Positions 10,422 through 21,161 of a DNA stretch of 64,000 nucleotides are shown here, one piece after another. The stretch is taken from NCBI GenBank assembly GCA_037893245.1, contig JBAIAA010000255.1, forward strand, positions 310,001 to 374,000, in the 5' to 3' direction. The notes under the pieces were generated by a model that was given only the letters and a program-made list of their open reading frames with translations, was not told where the DNA came from and did not search any database. The translations under genes and the position numbers were made by a program. This DNA comes from Crossaster papposus. Taxonomy: Eukaryota; Echinodermata; Asteroidea; Velatida; Solasteridae. The number at the start of each line of letters is the position of its first letter. Position 1 is the first letter of the stretch.

Positions 10422-11329
10422 CTAATATATATATGTGCGAAGATGCTCATCTAGCCGTGGAATGTTTCGTCTTTGTTCAGTTGTTATGGCTTGTATCGCG
10501 GCCGTTGGAGCCAGCCGGGAATTTAATTAGCCCATTTTAATAGGACACCCTTGTACGGCTTTAACTTTGAATTGTGAGTGTTTCTAGATATTTGTGCGAT
10601 ATGAACACAATATTTGTTTTGTAAGAAAGCAAAATAAAACCATGATTGAAAAGCAAAATTTGACAGCATAAAAATATGACAGAACAGCGTAACATGTACA
10701 CAGGGCGGCCGCTACCCAGTGATTGTGGAGAACACTGACTGGGTAAATCCATGTCATTTTAACATCTGTATAATTTGCTTTGAATATTAACAATACAATT
10801 TTAACCAGATTTGTCAGTTTTCATAAAACACATGTTCAATATATGTCCATGTTACAAAGATAGGTTTGTGACTGTTGCGACTGTTTTATTATCTGTACTT
10901 ATATTGTTGAAACATGAAATGCCAAGATGCAGAGTTCTGCAATATATTTGCAGCACATCTATAGGGATGTGGAACACCGAGATAGCTTAGCTTGGAAAAC
11001 GTAGTTGGTCAATTAAGCTTCCGTATTTACTGATGGTTAAACAAAATAAGTTATGACATTCGCTGTCATCTGTTGTCCCTCTGTCATAATGGGAGCAGTT
11101 CGTCCTATGACTTGTCCAGCCGTAATAAGCTGTACAGACTGACATCTTAGTAGCAAGAAGTGGACTTGGGTAAACCAATTAGCTGTAGTGTACAAAGAAA
11201 AAAAATATACAGGTATAAATTAAATGCCAAGGAAAGAATGTTGTAACATGACGCTATTTTAAAAACACAAAATTCTCAATTTATTTGGCATACCCATTTC
11301 TTCAGAGAGTGAAATTTCATTTGAGCACT
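10422..11329. other. No gene seen
   Basis: AT-rich sequence with only short random ORFs. No exon-like segment with splice sites was recognised. Confidence 0.5.
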
Positions 11330-11926
11330 GTAAGGAATGTCATCAGGACTACTTTTTTAAGAGAGATTTGTGGGCGAAAATGAAATTGTTCTGAAGTATT
11401 GGAAATACGTGTCTACATCCAAGTTTCACCATGATAGCCTTGGCCTACACCATGCATTTAATAATACTATTATTATTATTAATAGGTGGCTCTACACTTC
11501 CAGAATTGTGAGAGAAAAAACTGTGATCATTACGATATTGGGATAATTCTACAGAACATTAAATTTATGCACGTCAAATAGTTCATGACAACATATGTTG
11601 TGTACGAATGTGTACACAAATTACCACCATGAACTGTTTGACGTGCAAGTCAACGGGACAGTCTTCATGGAATGGGTACAAAATTGGTCTGAAAATACCT
11701 GTATTGTGGAATTCAATCATATTGTAAGGTATCCTAGACCAACTGATTCTATAAATCTACTGTTCTTTCGAAATATCCCAGTTTTTCTTTCAGATAAAAT
11801 GATGGATAGGACCACAATATGAAAAAATCCCGCTGGAATTCATGTGGAAACAAAAATATCGTTTTTGCCCAACAATGTTCTCCTAAATCTCTCTTAAAAC
11901 CGTAGTCCTGACATTTTTTACAAAGA
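11330..11926. mobile_element. Foldback MITE, about 600 bp
   Basis: The left arm from 11330 (TGTAAGGAATGTCATCAGGA) pairs with the right arm ending near 11926, through AAGAGAGATTT and its complement. Inside is a second inverted pair, CGTCAAATAGTTCATG at about 11574 with CATGAACTGTTTGACG at about 11629. A 75-codon ORF in the loop (11595-11822) has no recognisable domain and is probably chance. Confidence 0.75.
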
Positions 11927-13860
11927 TAGATACTGATCGCACAGTCTGCGAGTTTATTTAATAAATTTACTTATTTACAAATGATTTTAGTGCATTTTTA
12001 CCCACCATCGCCGCTGCCACTGTCTCACTCTCGACGTGTCTACGCGTCTTTTGCATGCACGAAGGCAATGTTTTGAATATCCCATCATGGCCGCCGGTTA
12101 CTTCACGGCTCGCTATCCCATCAATGTACGCTCGACCTATCCAGTTATAGAGATCAGTGGGACAAACGCGCCCCTACGAGGATAGGCCATTGGTAGATAT
12201 TTTCAGGGTTTGATGAAAGCCTGGAAATAGGAGAGGGGAAGGTGGATGGGATGGAAGATTGGCGGACGGGGCGGGGGGGGGGGGGGGGGGGGCTAACTTT
12301 TCGCGTTTGATCTGATCTTATTTGATAATAATAATACTTTTATATTGAGGCAAATGTACACATCAATCTAGGCCTCAAACTAGCTAGATAATACGTGAAC
12401 CACAAGGTGTATAAGGTGGGAATCACACCGCAGCTGCCACACAAGGCGAGGAAAGTAACCCCAGTACAAAGTTCACTCCTCAATGGTTAGAAATAAATGT
12501 ATGTGTATAAATTATGTAATGGCTAAAGTGAGACAGCCTAATAAATAGAAAGGTCTCCAAGGGGCTGCCTGTCGGCATAACTTGGCACTGTATGCAGTGG
12601 CCCATGGTCTATTTGAAGAAAATAGCATTTTTTTATTTTAGCAAGTTGCTTTCAATTAAAAATTGTCCGATTTATGTACAACTTTTTGAAACATGAAACA
12701 AACTTTGTCGACACATTTTAAAAGCATCATGGATTGACAAACAAGCAAGTTTATAATACACACCTAGCTGGTACTCTACTCCATAAGTTTCGCTGTTTGC
12801 TTGCCATACAATCACAGTGTTTTCAGGACGTCAACAAGGTTTATCTATAAGTTACGATTCCACCCAGCTAGCGGGTGCCGCCCGAAGCGCGGCATCCCCT
12901 AGTTGTTATAAAACCCTCGCATATTTGCTCCGGTATCTACCCATGGTGATGATATTTAAATGCGGTTGTGCTAGTTAAGTGTCGAACCGTAGTACCTTAT
13001 GTTGTTATTTATTGGGCGTTCATCTCATCCAGTCTGTGGTCTCCATAGTTGTAACATGGAGGAATAAGATGGTTGTAACAAGTCACTGATTTTTGTGACT
13101 CGAGTCGATCGAGTCAAGCCATTTTAAAGAAGTGACTCGAGTCCAGTTATGAGGTCATGATCATTGGCCGAGTACAGTCGAGTCAATAATCGAGTCTTAG
13201 TCAATTCGAGTCACCATAGTTTGAACACTATGTAATAAAATAATAAAGATAAGCGAGAAAGACATGTGTATCACTGTAACAACATCGACCTCCGTAAAAT
13301 ACGTACACACGAAAAGGGGGGGGGGGGGGGGAGTTGAACATTGTGCACACCATGCATACATGGCTCAAGGTCTGTAGGCGGGGGGTCGAAACCAATGCAA
13401 ATCGAAAAGGTTCCAAACCAATGCGTATACGTGACGCGAACCAAAACATATGTACTTCTAATAAATTGTCCTAAAATCATTGTACTTTCTTATATTAATA
13501 CCTATCAGGACCAGCGTTTATGCATCGAAAATTGTTACAACACTACCCTTCAGCTCAATCATTTAGATTTGTTCCAAACGCCATCGCGAGTAAATGCCTT
13601 GAAGGGTACCTGAAATTCAAAACTTTAGTATGGCGAAATATAGGCTTTAATAACGCTAATAACTGCAAAAAAGTCATATTTGTTTATGTTTGCTCATTAA
13701 TCGTGACCCTAAAATGAAAAGCAATGTGCACCGTGCCCCCCGCCCACAAAATATGACGCCACGGTAAGAGCATGCCATGGCTAAGTAGATATTTATACAC
13801 CATTTACAAACATAAAGAAAACAAAGAACTACTGAATTATTATTAAATGACTCGCCTTGC
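11927..13860. other. Non-coding, repeat-rich stretch
   Basis: It holds poly-G runs at about 12270-12291 and 13317-13331, and a GACTCGAGTC-rich patch at about 13098-13210 made of repeated GAGTC/GACTC. The left end of a TTAAAGGTAG-family MITE (TATACACCATTTACAAACA) is at about 13793-13812. No supported gene. Confidence 0.5.
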
Positions 13861-13863
13861 CTC

Positions 13864-14400
13864 GTTCAAGTTTTCTTCCTATCCAGTATTGTGACCGTCG
13901 CGGTCTCTTGTTCTTTTTATTCTGTTAGTTCACCTGTTCTAGCTGCCTTTCTTCCTATCCAGTCTTCATACCGTTGTGGTCTCTTGTACTTTTTTAATCC
14001 GTCAGTTCGCCTGGTTCAAGCTTTGTTCCTATCCAGTCTTCATACCGTCGTAGTCTCTTGTTATTTTTTAACCTGTCAGTTCGCCTCGTTCAAGCTTTGT
14101 TTCTTATCCAGTCTTCTGACCGTCGTTGTCTTTTGTAAATGTAAATCCTTCAGTTCGCCTGTTCAAGCTTTCTTCCTATCCAGTCTTGTGACCGTCGCGG
14201 TCTTTTGTAAATGTAAATCCTTCAGTTCGCCTCGTTCTAGCTTTCTTCCTATCCAGTCTTCTGACCGTCGTGGTCTCTTTTTTTTTTAATCCGTCAGCTC
14301 GCCTCGTTCAAGCTTTGTTTTTTATCCAGTCTTGTGACCGTCGCGGTCTTTTGTAAATTAAATCCGTCAGTTCGCCTCGTTCAAGCTTTCTTCCTATTTT
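13864..14400. repeat. Tandem repeat, about 73-bp unit, seven copies plus a partial one
   Basis: Units begin with a CCTATCCAGTCTT-like phrase near 13878, 13957, 14030, 14104, 14176, 14249 and 14322, then carry a variant of GACCGTCGCGGTC and TCAGTTCGCCTCGTTCAAGC. The central 13-mer is a perfect hairpin (5-bp stem, 3-base loop) in several units and degraded in others. A 132-codon frame across the array follows the repeat and is not a gene. The array sits directly after a truncated TTAAAGGTAG-family MITE end. Confidence 0.85.
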
Positions 14401-14483
14401 GCTTTCTTTCTTTCTTTCTTCAAGTGTAAATTCTCCTTTTTCACCTTCAATACAAAAATTGCGATAAAGTTGGAACTGTACAC

Positions 14484-14722
14484 AGCACGATATGAGACCG
14501 AGGGACTTCCCCTTAGTCCCCTATACCTATACACTACCTAGACTATTGTTACCTAACGCATACCTCACCCCCCCCCCCCCCCCCCCCCACCCAAAAAAAC
14601 ACCCCAAAACAAAACAAAAAACCTAAATAGAAACTGCAACATTCTCCCAGCTCAATGACCACCACAAAGAAGGGCGGGGGGGGGGGGGGGGGGGGTTCTC
14701 TCGTCCCATATATTGCTTCATA
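14484..14722. mobile_element. MITE with poly-C and poly-G cores, copy 2
   Basis: It starts GCACGATATGAGACCGAG and ends with a diverged complement (CTCGTCCCATAT) near 14715. It contains a run of about 20 C at 14570-14588 and a run of about 18 G at 14677-14694. The internal phrase CTCAATGACCACCACAAAG corresponds to the poly-G part of copy 1. A second C run at 14747-14763 lies just outside. Confidence 0.7.
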
Positions 14723-15176
14723 CATTTTGTGCATTGCTTTTCTAACCCCCCCCCCCCCCCCCCTGCCGTTTGGGTCTGCCGATAATAGGAATAAACTTAT
14801 ATAAGAATACTAGAATACTAACACGGTTTGTACGTCAAAATAAATTTATGTTTGTGAAGTTAGCTTATAACGCCTACAGTCCGTAGGCCTACCCATGTGC
14901 CACTTTAATCGGTCATTAAGAAAATGGACCCAAAAATATCCGAAGGCTTGACACTCGAACCATTATTGTTCTATAGAACCTTATCTTAAAATTATAACTA
15001 GAAACAGAACTTTTACATGAATTTTAATTAAAAACCAAGGTAAACACCCATGCATGGTACCCCATTATATACCTGTAATGGAAGGAAGATAGATCGTTAT
15101 TGTACGGTGTCAGCAGCTTCTTGTTTGCCGAAACAATAATAGTCCTAATTTTAATAAAATACCTAATTTTGTTTGG
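14723..15176. other. No gene seen
   Basis: AT-rich sequence after a poly-C run. No ORF or paired repeat was recognised. Confidence 0.5.
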
Positions 15177-15375
15177 TTGATCTCACACAAATTGCAATAG
15201 AATATTTGGCACCACAGTGCACTTCTATAAGGTCCCTAGAATGACATACTAATTATGCAATTTAGTCATATTTTCATCACTTGGTTTTTAGAGATTTTTA
15301 GTATGTCATTATAGGGGCCTTATAGAAGTGCACTGTGGTGAAAAAAAAATCTATTGCAATTTGTGTGAGGTCAAA
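15177..15375. mobile_element. Foldback MITE with arms of about 75 bp
   Basis: The left arm (15177-15256: CTCACACAAATTGCAATAG, then CACCACAGTGCACTTCTATA) and right arm (15296-15375) are close inverted copies. Only about 40 bases separate them. No ORF. Confidence 0.88.
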
Positions 15376-16240
15376 ACTTATTTTCCCTGGACCAAAAGCA
15401 CTAAACGAAATCACGATCCACATGGCAATATGAAACGACAGTCCACGTTCATTGTAATGAAAATCTTGTATTTAAACAACCAACAATAAAACGCCTCATG
15501 ACCAGTCTTTTCCTTGTGTACCAGCGCATTCTCACTTAAGACCCACCTGGATGGTCTCAGGAATTTGAAATGTGGCGTGAAAGTGAATAATGCAATAGGC
15601 GATATTCACTAGTAAAAAACATGCAAACACTGGGCGTGTTTCTAGCTTGGTACCGACACATGATTGGAGCAGCCTCGGTATACCGGGTCTATTGTCCACC
15701 TTGGCTTTTGATTGGATATTATACGTTGTCGTCTCGACACGTATTTTGAACGGTCTAAAACGAAAGAACACTAGTACGACAGCTATAGTTTTCTTCAAAC
15801 GGGGCGCTCATTTAAATCAAAATTTGAATTGTTTACGTGCAATGTCTCATTCGAAAGCTCAGGCCGTATTATTGAACATTGAGGGCGCTGTGCTCACGAT
15901 ATTTGGGGCACAGACATATGTGCTTATTATGTCTGTATTTGGGGGTATAATTAAAAGTGATTAGGAGATAATTCACGTCAGTTTAAATATTCTCACAGCT
16001 CCAAAATATTGTTTTTTCTAATCTATTTTTTTTTTATAAAACTAAAGTTACTATTAACTACTTCAATAAACGTGATTTTGCCTGTGTTGGGTACCAAGAA
16101 AACGGCGTCTTACAGCGCCCTCATGCGACCAGAAAAACGGCGCATTGACTTTTAAATGATAAATTTAATATTTTGAATTGAACTCCAACTTTAATCAGAT
16201 TCCAATCTAAGTGATGTTTGGATTGCTTTCTTATAAACAG
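15376..16240. other. Probable intron or upstream region of SDR-A
   Basis: No exon was recognised, although the catalytic SDR exon should lie somewhere upstream of 16241 if the gene is intact. The stretch ends in a plausible acceptor, AG at 16239-16240. Confidence 0.4.
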
Positions 16241-16357
16241 GGATTCAGAGCTCAGTCCACCAAAAAGTGCCGCCGAGAACATCATAGAGGGCGTGCTTCT
16301 AGATAAGCAAGTTGTGTGTGTGCCTGGAGGGGCATATATTTTCACCCTTATCAAGAA
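16241..16357 (+). CDS. SDR16C-like dehydrogenase gene A, penultimate coding exon
   Basis: A 117-nt exon lies between an AG acceptor (16239-16240) and a GTAAGT donor (16358-16363). Reading from its second base it encodes a segment with SAAENIIEGVLLDKQVVCVP, which aligns without gaps to the SDR-B exon at 43807-43923 (SLEDAARVIIEGVLLNKRMV). Both exons are exactly 117 nt, with the same entry and exit phases. In the SDR16C/RDH10/HSD17B11-13 family this is the segment after the catalytic core, where A-IV-AI-T/LN-Q-V-type sequences precede a membrane-associated tail. Family-level assignment is inference from the pattern; the catalytic exon is not seen. Confidence 0.75.
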
Positions 16358-16583
16358 GTAAGTGAACTGCGTGGTGTTTGTGGATAATGAAACATTTTTA
16401 GTCTTAAATAAAAAAATAAAAAAACCGATGGCGTCCGGAAATTAGGCACAAAAGTCGGCTTCGTGTTCCCTAATGTGCCGCACTCGTTGAAATTCACCCA
16501 CAACTTCTGATTTCTTTAAACCAGACGAAATAATTTCATGGGGTGTTTAGAACAGTACGATTATAGTCAGGTAGATTGGTGTA

Positions 16584-17281
16584 TTAAAGGTAGTATACAC
16601 CATTTGCAAACACACACACAAAAAACTACTGAATTATTATGAAATACCTTGTACTTGACTATCAGTGAATAACAGTCTCAAGCATCCTGTGTAATCAATT
16701 ACACCTCACATACGGACTGTAGACATTCCTTTGTCTTCGTGTAGTTAAAAAACGTTGACTCAATACTCATTTTCCTCGCTTCCCCAAAACAAATTTAACC
16801 TCAAATGTTGATTCCGGGCCTCACAGCTGTTCCTCCTATCTTTTCTATATATAACCCTAACCCGTTTATCCTCTAGCGCTCTTTTTCGGAGACTGAAAAA
16901 CGGATTGTGGACCTGGCCAAGTCCACAAACCGTAACCACTTCCCGCATCGTGTGGACCTATATTGTTCGGAGGTCCACAGTGCGTATGCAAGACTAACTC
17001 ACGGCACCTGCTGTGGTGTGGTTTTTAAGAAAAAAGTAAATTTCTATACATTTTAAACGATTGCCGGCTGGCAATCGTTGTAAACCCCATTTTCAAACAA
17101 TGCCCGCAATTTATTGAGGAACCAGACTGCAAGAACAGTATTTTTTCTTGGTTTTCCAGCTTCTATAAACACAACACTTTAAACAGGTCAGCGTCACAGT
17201 ATTTACTATAAAATACGAACCCCTATAACCAATCCATTTTTAGAAAATACAGCAAAAGCAAATGGTGTATACAACCTTTAA
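16584..17281. mobile_element. Foldback MITE, TTAAAGGTAG family, copy 2 (with a nested element)
   Basis: The left end TTAAAGGTAGTATACACCAT and right end ATGGTGTATACAACCTTTAA are inverted. The core hairpin CGATTGCCGGCTGGCAATCG is near 17060. A different TIR element (16705-16992) is nested inside, which explains the extra length relative to copy 1. Confidence 0.82.
16705..16992. mobile_element. TIR element with CATACGCACTGTGGAC ends, copy 1
   Basis: About 290 bp with inverted ends (CATACGGACTGTAGAC on the left, GTCCACAGTGCGTATGCAAG on the right). A second copy lies in the opposite orientation at 27832-28110 and shares the internal ACCCTAACCCG phrase and a TATATATA segment. No ORF of note. Confidence 0.8.
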
Positions 17282-18275
17282 ATCATTGTTCAGTTGATGA
17301 AAGCATGAAAATCATATTTGTCCATTGTCTTCGAAAAATACAATCTTTGGCCTAACGCCTTCGATTTCTGAATCACTGAGAAGCAAATAAATGGAAGCAA
17401 ATGAAAATATTTAAACGTTTGTGCTCATATCAACTGATTAAATGCTGGTGAAGCACAACAGGCACCAGAGTGAGAGGCTGGAGTTCTTACAGTTGGGAGC
17501 CTACAATCGCCTTAAGCCTGTAAGACGACGAAGCCAGGGAATGGAAAAGACCCATCTAAGTGTATTAAACAACAAGAAATGGCAACCATTTCGAACATTT
17601 AAAAAAATTGCTTGTTATTCTATACCTATATTTCTTTAAAGGACAACTCGGCGATGGCCATATATACAAATATCTTTCTCATGACATACTCTTACTGTCT
17701 GCCAAATGCCATGTTTTCATCACCAAAATGAGCAATTCTATCATATTTTGCACCAACTATTTTTGCCTGACTATATATAATCAATCAAAGTAAAGCTAAT
17801 AAATCCTTTGTTAATTTTTGCCTTTGTTCTTCACCCTACTAGACCCCCTTTCTTGTGGTTTTACCCCTTCTGTTTTTGTTCCCAACTCGAATTCACACCC
17901 CTTTATCCCCTTGGTCTGTCTTTGATCCTACCCACACTGACCTCGCCCTTTAATCCCTCAGCCCTTCAATCTCTCAGCCTAATCCTTTTGTTGTTGATTG
18001 TTCCACTGACTCTGTGCTTTTTTTTGTGTGTTTCTTCCGCCAGCCATGATGTGCATCATGCTGTATGTTGCCCCATATAATGTTTGTTTCTTGTACACAG
18101 TCATTATGTCTCTGAAGAAGATCTTGTTAAGATCGAAATATTAGGCCCTCTTAACTTATTTGATTTAATAATTAATTTGATAGGTTTCTGTTGGAGTAAA
18201 TACCAATAGTCCCGTGTGACACAACCTATAATGTCAAATCTTATAATGTGTACTTCCTCTTTCTTTTCACTGAAG

Positions 18276-18378
18276 TGTTATACCCGTTAAGCTGATGGTG
18301 ATGCTCCTTCGGTCAATCAACTTGGAAGACACATTCGTCAAGGATGACAAAACATATGAAGACAAGATGGAGAAATAG
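18276..18378 (+). CDS. SDR16C-like dehydrogenase gene A, last coding exon
   Basis: The exon starts after an AG at 18274-18275. Its first base completes an Asn codon begun in the 16241-16357 exon. It then reads VIPVKLMVMLLRSIN, matching SDR-B LIPVKFLVRML in the same phase, and continues to a charged C-terminus (KDDKTYEDKMEK) with TAG at 18376-18378. The hydrophobic segment fits the C-terminal membrane-associating part of this family. Phase, length and sequence agreement with SDR-B support a real gene end. Whether the gene has intact upstream exons cannot be seen. Confidence 0.72.
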
Positions 18379-19356
18379 GGTAGCTCCATGACTGTTCCAT
18401 GCATGCCCGCTAGGGCGCTCAACAGAGCGCTGACCTCAACATTGCTTGGGTGGTCCCACCGCCCATGCCCTGCACTACGCGCTGGGAAGCGCTGATGGGT
18501 GCACTATAGCCTAATTCAAGCCCCATTGAAAATAGTGTAAAATCAACAAAGTTCAGGCCCAAGTTTCATGCAAACCAACATCACTTGGGTTTATCAAACA
18601 ACAATCAGGTTATTGTCTTGGCCCTTATCTTTCCATTTCTTTTCAATTTTTGATGGGTTAGCCAATTACATTTTCTAATATTCACACCAAAAGAAACTCA
18701 CCTCCCGAAAAGTGATACTTTCCCAGCCTGCACGCAGCCATTTTACAAATGGCATCCCTCCACGTTATTAGGACCCATTTTTCAACCGTAATTTTGTCAA
18801 GTCTGCCCTCAGATTAAATCTAAAAAACCAGGGAGTTGATCCCAGGCTGTATTTACACAATCTCACCATTGTTTTTACCAAACGGCCTCCTTTTTCAAAA
18901 GAAATTGTGGGGGGAGGGGCATATTTTATGCTAATGAGATCGCGGAGAAATTATCCCTTCAATTAGGGTAGTGCACCCTGGTGCGCTTTGAGCTCTGATT
19001 GGATGTAGATTTTGTTTGACCTGTGAACTGGAGGTCACAAGCTGCGCTGTGTGAAATTAGAAAGGTCATTGTACGGAATTCCTTGAATGCCGTGAGTTTC
19101 CTTCAGGGAAATCTGTGAAGCCGCATTGTTGCAACGAAACTATAATAATGCACCGAAACTTGGAAATGACGTCAGCTCACTATGGTGAGTCATTTCATAC
19201 GACGATGTTTTAGAGTTAATTAGAGACAACTCTACATGAATTCGAGATATTTTTAATTATTTATAGAAATCGCTAATTATTCTGAGATAAATCTTAAATT
19301 ATTTATATATATCTCTAATTGCACTCAAAGATTTCTCTAAATAACTCTCGTCGCGT
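18379..19356. other. No further gene seen after SDR-A
   Basis: No ORF above background. The 3' UTR and polyadenylation site of SDR-A presumably lie here; no clear AATAAA was singled out. A patch of TAATTATTTATA-like repeats is at about 19248-19320. Confidence 0.45.
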
Positions 19357-19506
19357 AAAGGCCGGTTCATACTTCACGCGAAAGCGATTGCGATACGATT
19401 TTGACGTCACAAAGCATTTGCTGCGAACATTCGCCCAAGTTGAAATGTCCCAAGTTGAAATTCGCGTTCGCGTTTGCTTTCGCGCCGAGTATGAACCGGC
19501 CTTAAG
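19357..19506. mobile_element. Short TIR element (about 150 bp)
   Basis: The ends AAGGCCGGTTCATACT and AGTATGAACCGGCCTT are perfect inverted repeats. Inner arms rich in TTCGCG/CGCGAA also pair (ACTTCACGCGAAAGC with GCTTTCGCG). No coding capacity. Confidence 0.88.
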
Positions 19507-19873
19507 GGTGGGTTTTCACGGGGCACGCGAACGAGTCGCGAAAAATGGCAAAGTCTAACGTTCGGAGAAGTTTTTCTCCGACTGTGTGGCGACAATGCAG
19601 TTTGTGCGTAGTTTGTGCGAACGTCGTGTGCAGCGTTGCCGAACTATGGCCAGTCCATATACACGACGAACATGCGACTAAAATGCGAACAACACGAAGT
19701 GTTACACGAATCTTGGGCAACATTCGTGCGGACATTTCGCGAAACATGCGAACTTTTCGAATAATAAACGTCGTGCGACATTCTGGCGACATGCGTACAT
19801 ATGTCGCGCGATTATCTTGCAAAAGGCTCACGTTTGCTTCTTTGGCGAAGTCATCCGTCTATTATGTTGGGAC

Positions 19874-19965
19874 CTCATATCAAGCATGATATGTGGCAGA
19901 GAAAAACCCCCCTCTTTGGTGTTGACCATTGTGTTCCCGGAATCTCAGGATTTTCATTTTCAATA
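19874..19965. mobile_element. Fragment of the poly-G MITE family, copy 3
   Basis: It begins GCATGATATGTGGCAGAG, the terminal repeat of copy 1, and continues in reverse orientation relative to copy 1 through GTGTTGACCATTGTGTTCCC. The homopolymer is only six C here, and the far end is missing. Confidence 0.72.
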
Positions 19966-20639
19966 GCTACCATGTAACACAGAGCCGTATTGTATACATT
20001 TACTATTCATTTTGGGTTTATTTGCAATTTGTTTGGGTGAATGGGGTTCCAGTAAATTACAAAAAAATAAACAAATTATTGGATCGGGAGCCCGAAAATA
20101 GGGTCGGTCGGGTCGGTTATTTAGCCAGAGCTAAATAATTTTCCAAAGGCCGATTCGATTTTATAGCTAAATGATTTAACGACAAAGGACATAATGATCC
20201 TATAAAATTGCTATAAAATTCCTATGAAATTGTCAATACCCTTCTAACCTAATTTGATATTACAATTTAAATACTAAAATCTGGAAAGTCATGCATGGTC
20301 GGGGAACTACATATTTTCGCCATTTTCCAGCTATAGATTTTACATTAATGCATTCGCGACTGGTATCATTTTGTTTTCACTGAACAATTCTTTTCTGCAT
20401 CTATTGAATTGAATGATTATCGCTGGTAGGCCTATTGGCCATCCTGAGCCACGCAGCGCTTTTATGCGCTTTCTACTAACAGCGCTGAAACCCCTTCGGC
20501 CAGATCCGTGATTATTGGCGCAAAAATTCATGCGCCAAATCAGAGCCTCCGTTACAAACAGACCAATGCTATTTTACAAACCCTGGCTTTGGATCCGTCT
20601 CCGGCTATAGTCTATTGCTAAACTGTATGAATAAAGCCC
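19966..20639. other. No gene seen
   Basis: AT-rich sequence followed by a GC-richer patch with repeated AGCGC around 20450-20500. Nothing recognised. Confidence 0.45.
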
Positions 20640-20734
20640 GAGACGTAAACAAAAATAAAAAATCCTGCGTACGGGCCTGTTATGTTTCATTTGGTTGGCA
20701 GAGTACAGTACTGTTCTGTTTGTCATTGTGTTGG

Positions 20735-20815
20735 TATTTACGAGTTATTGTGTTGATAGTGACGAGTTATTGTGTTGGTAATAACGAGATATTGTGCTGT
20801 TATGATGAGTTTCTG
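20735..20815. repeat. Minisatellite upstream of lectin copy 1
   Basis: Repeats of a unit of about 22 bases resembling GAGTTATTGTGTTGGTAACGAT. The same array type stands upstream of the block at 27760-28200 and of copy 5 (57655-57740). It is part of the duplicated lectin 5' flank. Confidence 0.8.
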
Positions 20816-20914
20816 TCTAACAAGCCATTACCGGTAGTATTGTCGTGCAGGAACAATAGGAATACGTCAGGGCGTGTTCACGTTTCACCTTGGATTGCAA
20901 AGCACATGTATAGC

Positions 20915-21040
20915 AACAGTTGGCACGTGACCATGGATCGAGGACTGTTAGCCAATCAAAACCTTACATGTATGCGTGAATTCCAGCACTGTCTCTTGCT
21001 TTGTATATATACGGTGCGTGAGATATCCACGGTTTTCGTG
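20915..21040 (+). promoter_or_regulatory. Lectin copy 1 core promoter
   Basis: A CACGTG E-box at 20924-20929, a CCAAT box (GCCAATCAAAACC) at 20952-20956 and TATATATA at 21004-21011 occur in conventional order and spacing. The sequence is conserved in lectin copies 3 (CACGTG 32133, CCAAT 32161) and 5 (CACGTG 57862, CCAAT 57890). Transcription would start about 30 bases after the TATA box, in the conserved CCACGGTTTTCGTGCTGG region. Function is inferred from motif content and conservation. Confidence 0.65.
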
Positions 21041-21161
21041 CTGGTTAAAAGAAATTGTCAGTTTGTTCCTGTTCACTCGTCATAGTACACAGTTATCTTC
21101 ATTTCGTCCTCGGTCTCTCATGAAACACTTAATTCCCTGGAATCTTGATACACGCACGACA

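Larger units (their letters stand above)
16358..18275 (+). other. Intron of SDR-A containing nested MITEs
   Basis: About 1.9 kb between a consensus donor and an acceptor with a pyrimidine-rich tract (TTCTTTTCACTGAAG). It contains the 16584-17281 MITE. A segment at about 17330-17480 also occurs inverted at about 5510-5645 inside the hAT element. The phrase GTCTCTGAAGAAGATCTT at about 18109 recurs at about 57409; it may be the 3' tail of an unidentified retroelement. Confidence 0.6.

Noticed and set aside
13891-14289. 132-codon ORF on the plus strand
   Set aside because: It lies wholly inside the 73-bp tandem repeat and merely follows the unit.
13864-14400. CRISPR-like array
   Set aside because: The units are contiguous diverged repeats without unique spacers, and the context is an animal genome.
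15647-15964. ORF with a segment loosely resembling the SDR penultimate exon
   Set aside because: The resemblance is limited to a few hydrophobic residues, and neither splice sites nor phase match the two real SDR exons.
18109-18150. Penelope-like or LINE 3' tail (TCTGAAGAAGATCTT phrase, also near 57410)
   Set aside because: Only about 18 bases are shared and no coding part of such an element is nearby.
20976-21161. Upstream in-frame ATG of lectin copy 1 as the true start
   Set aside because: It would place 62 residues before an excellent signal peptide, and this interval includes the TATA box and the presumed transcription start.
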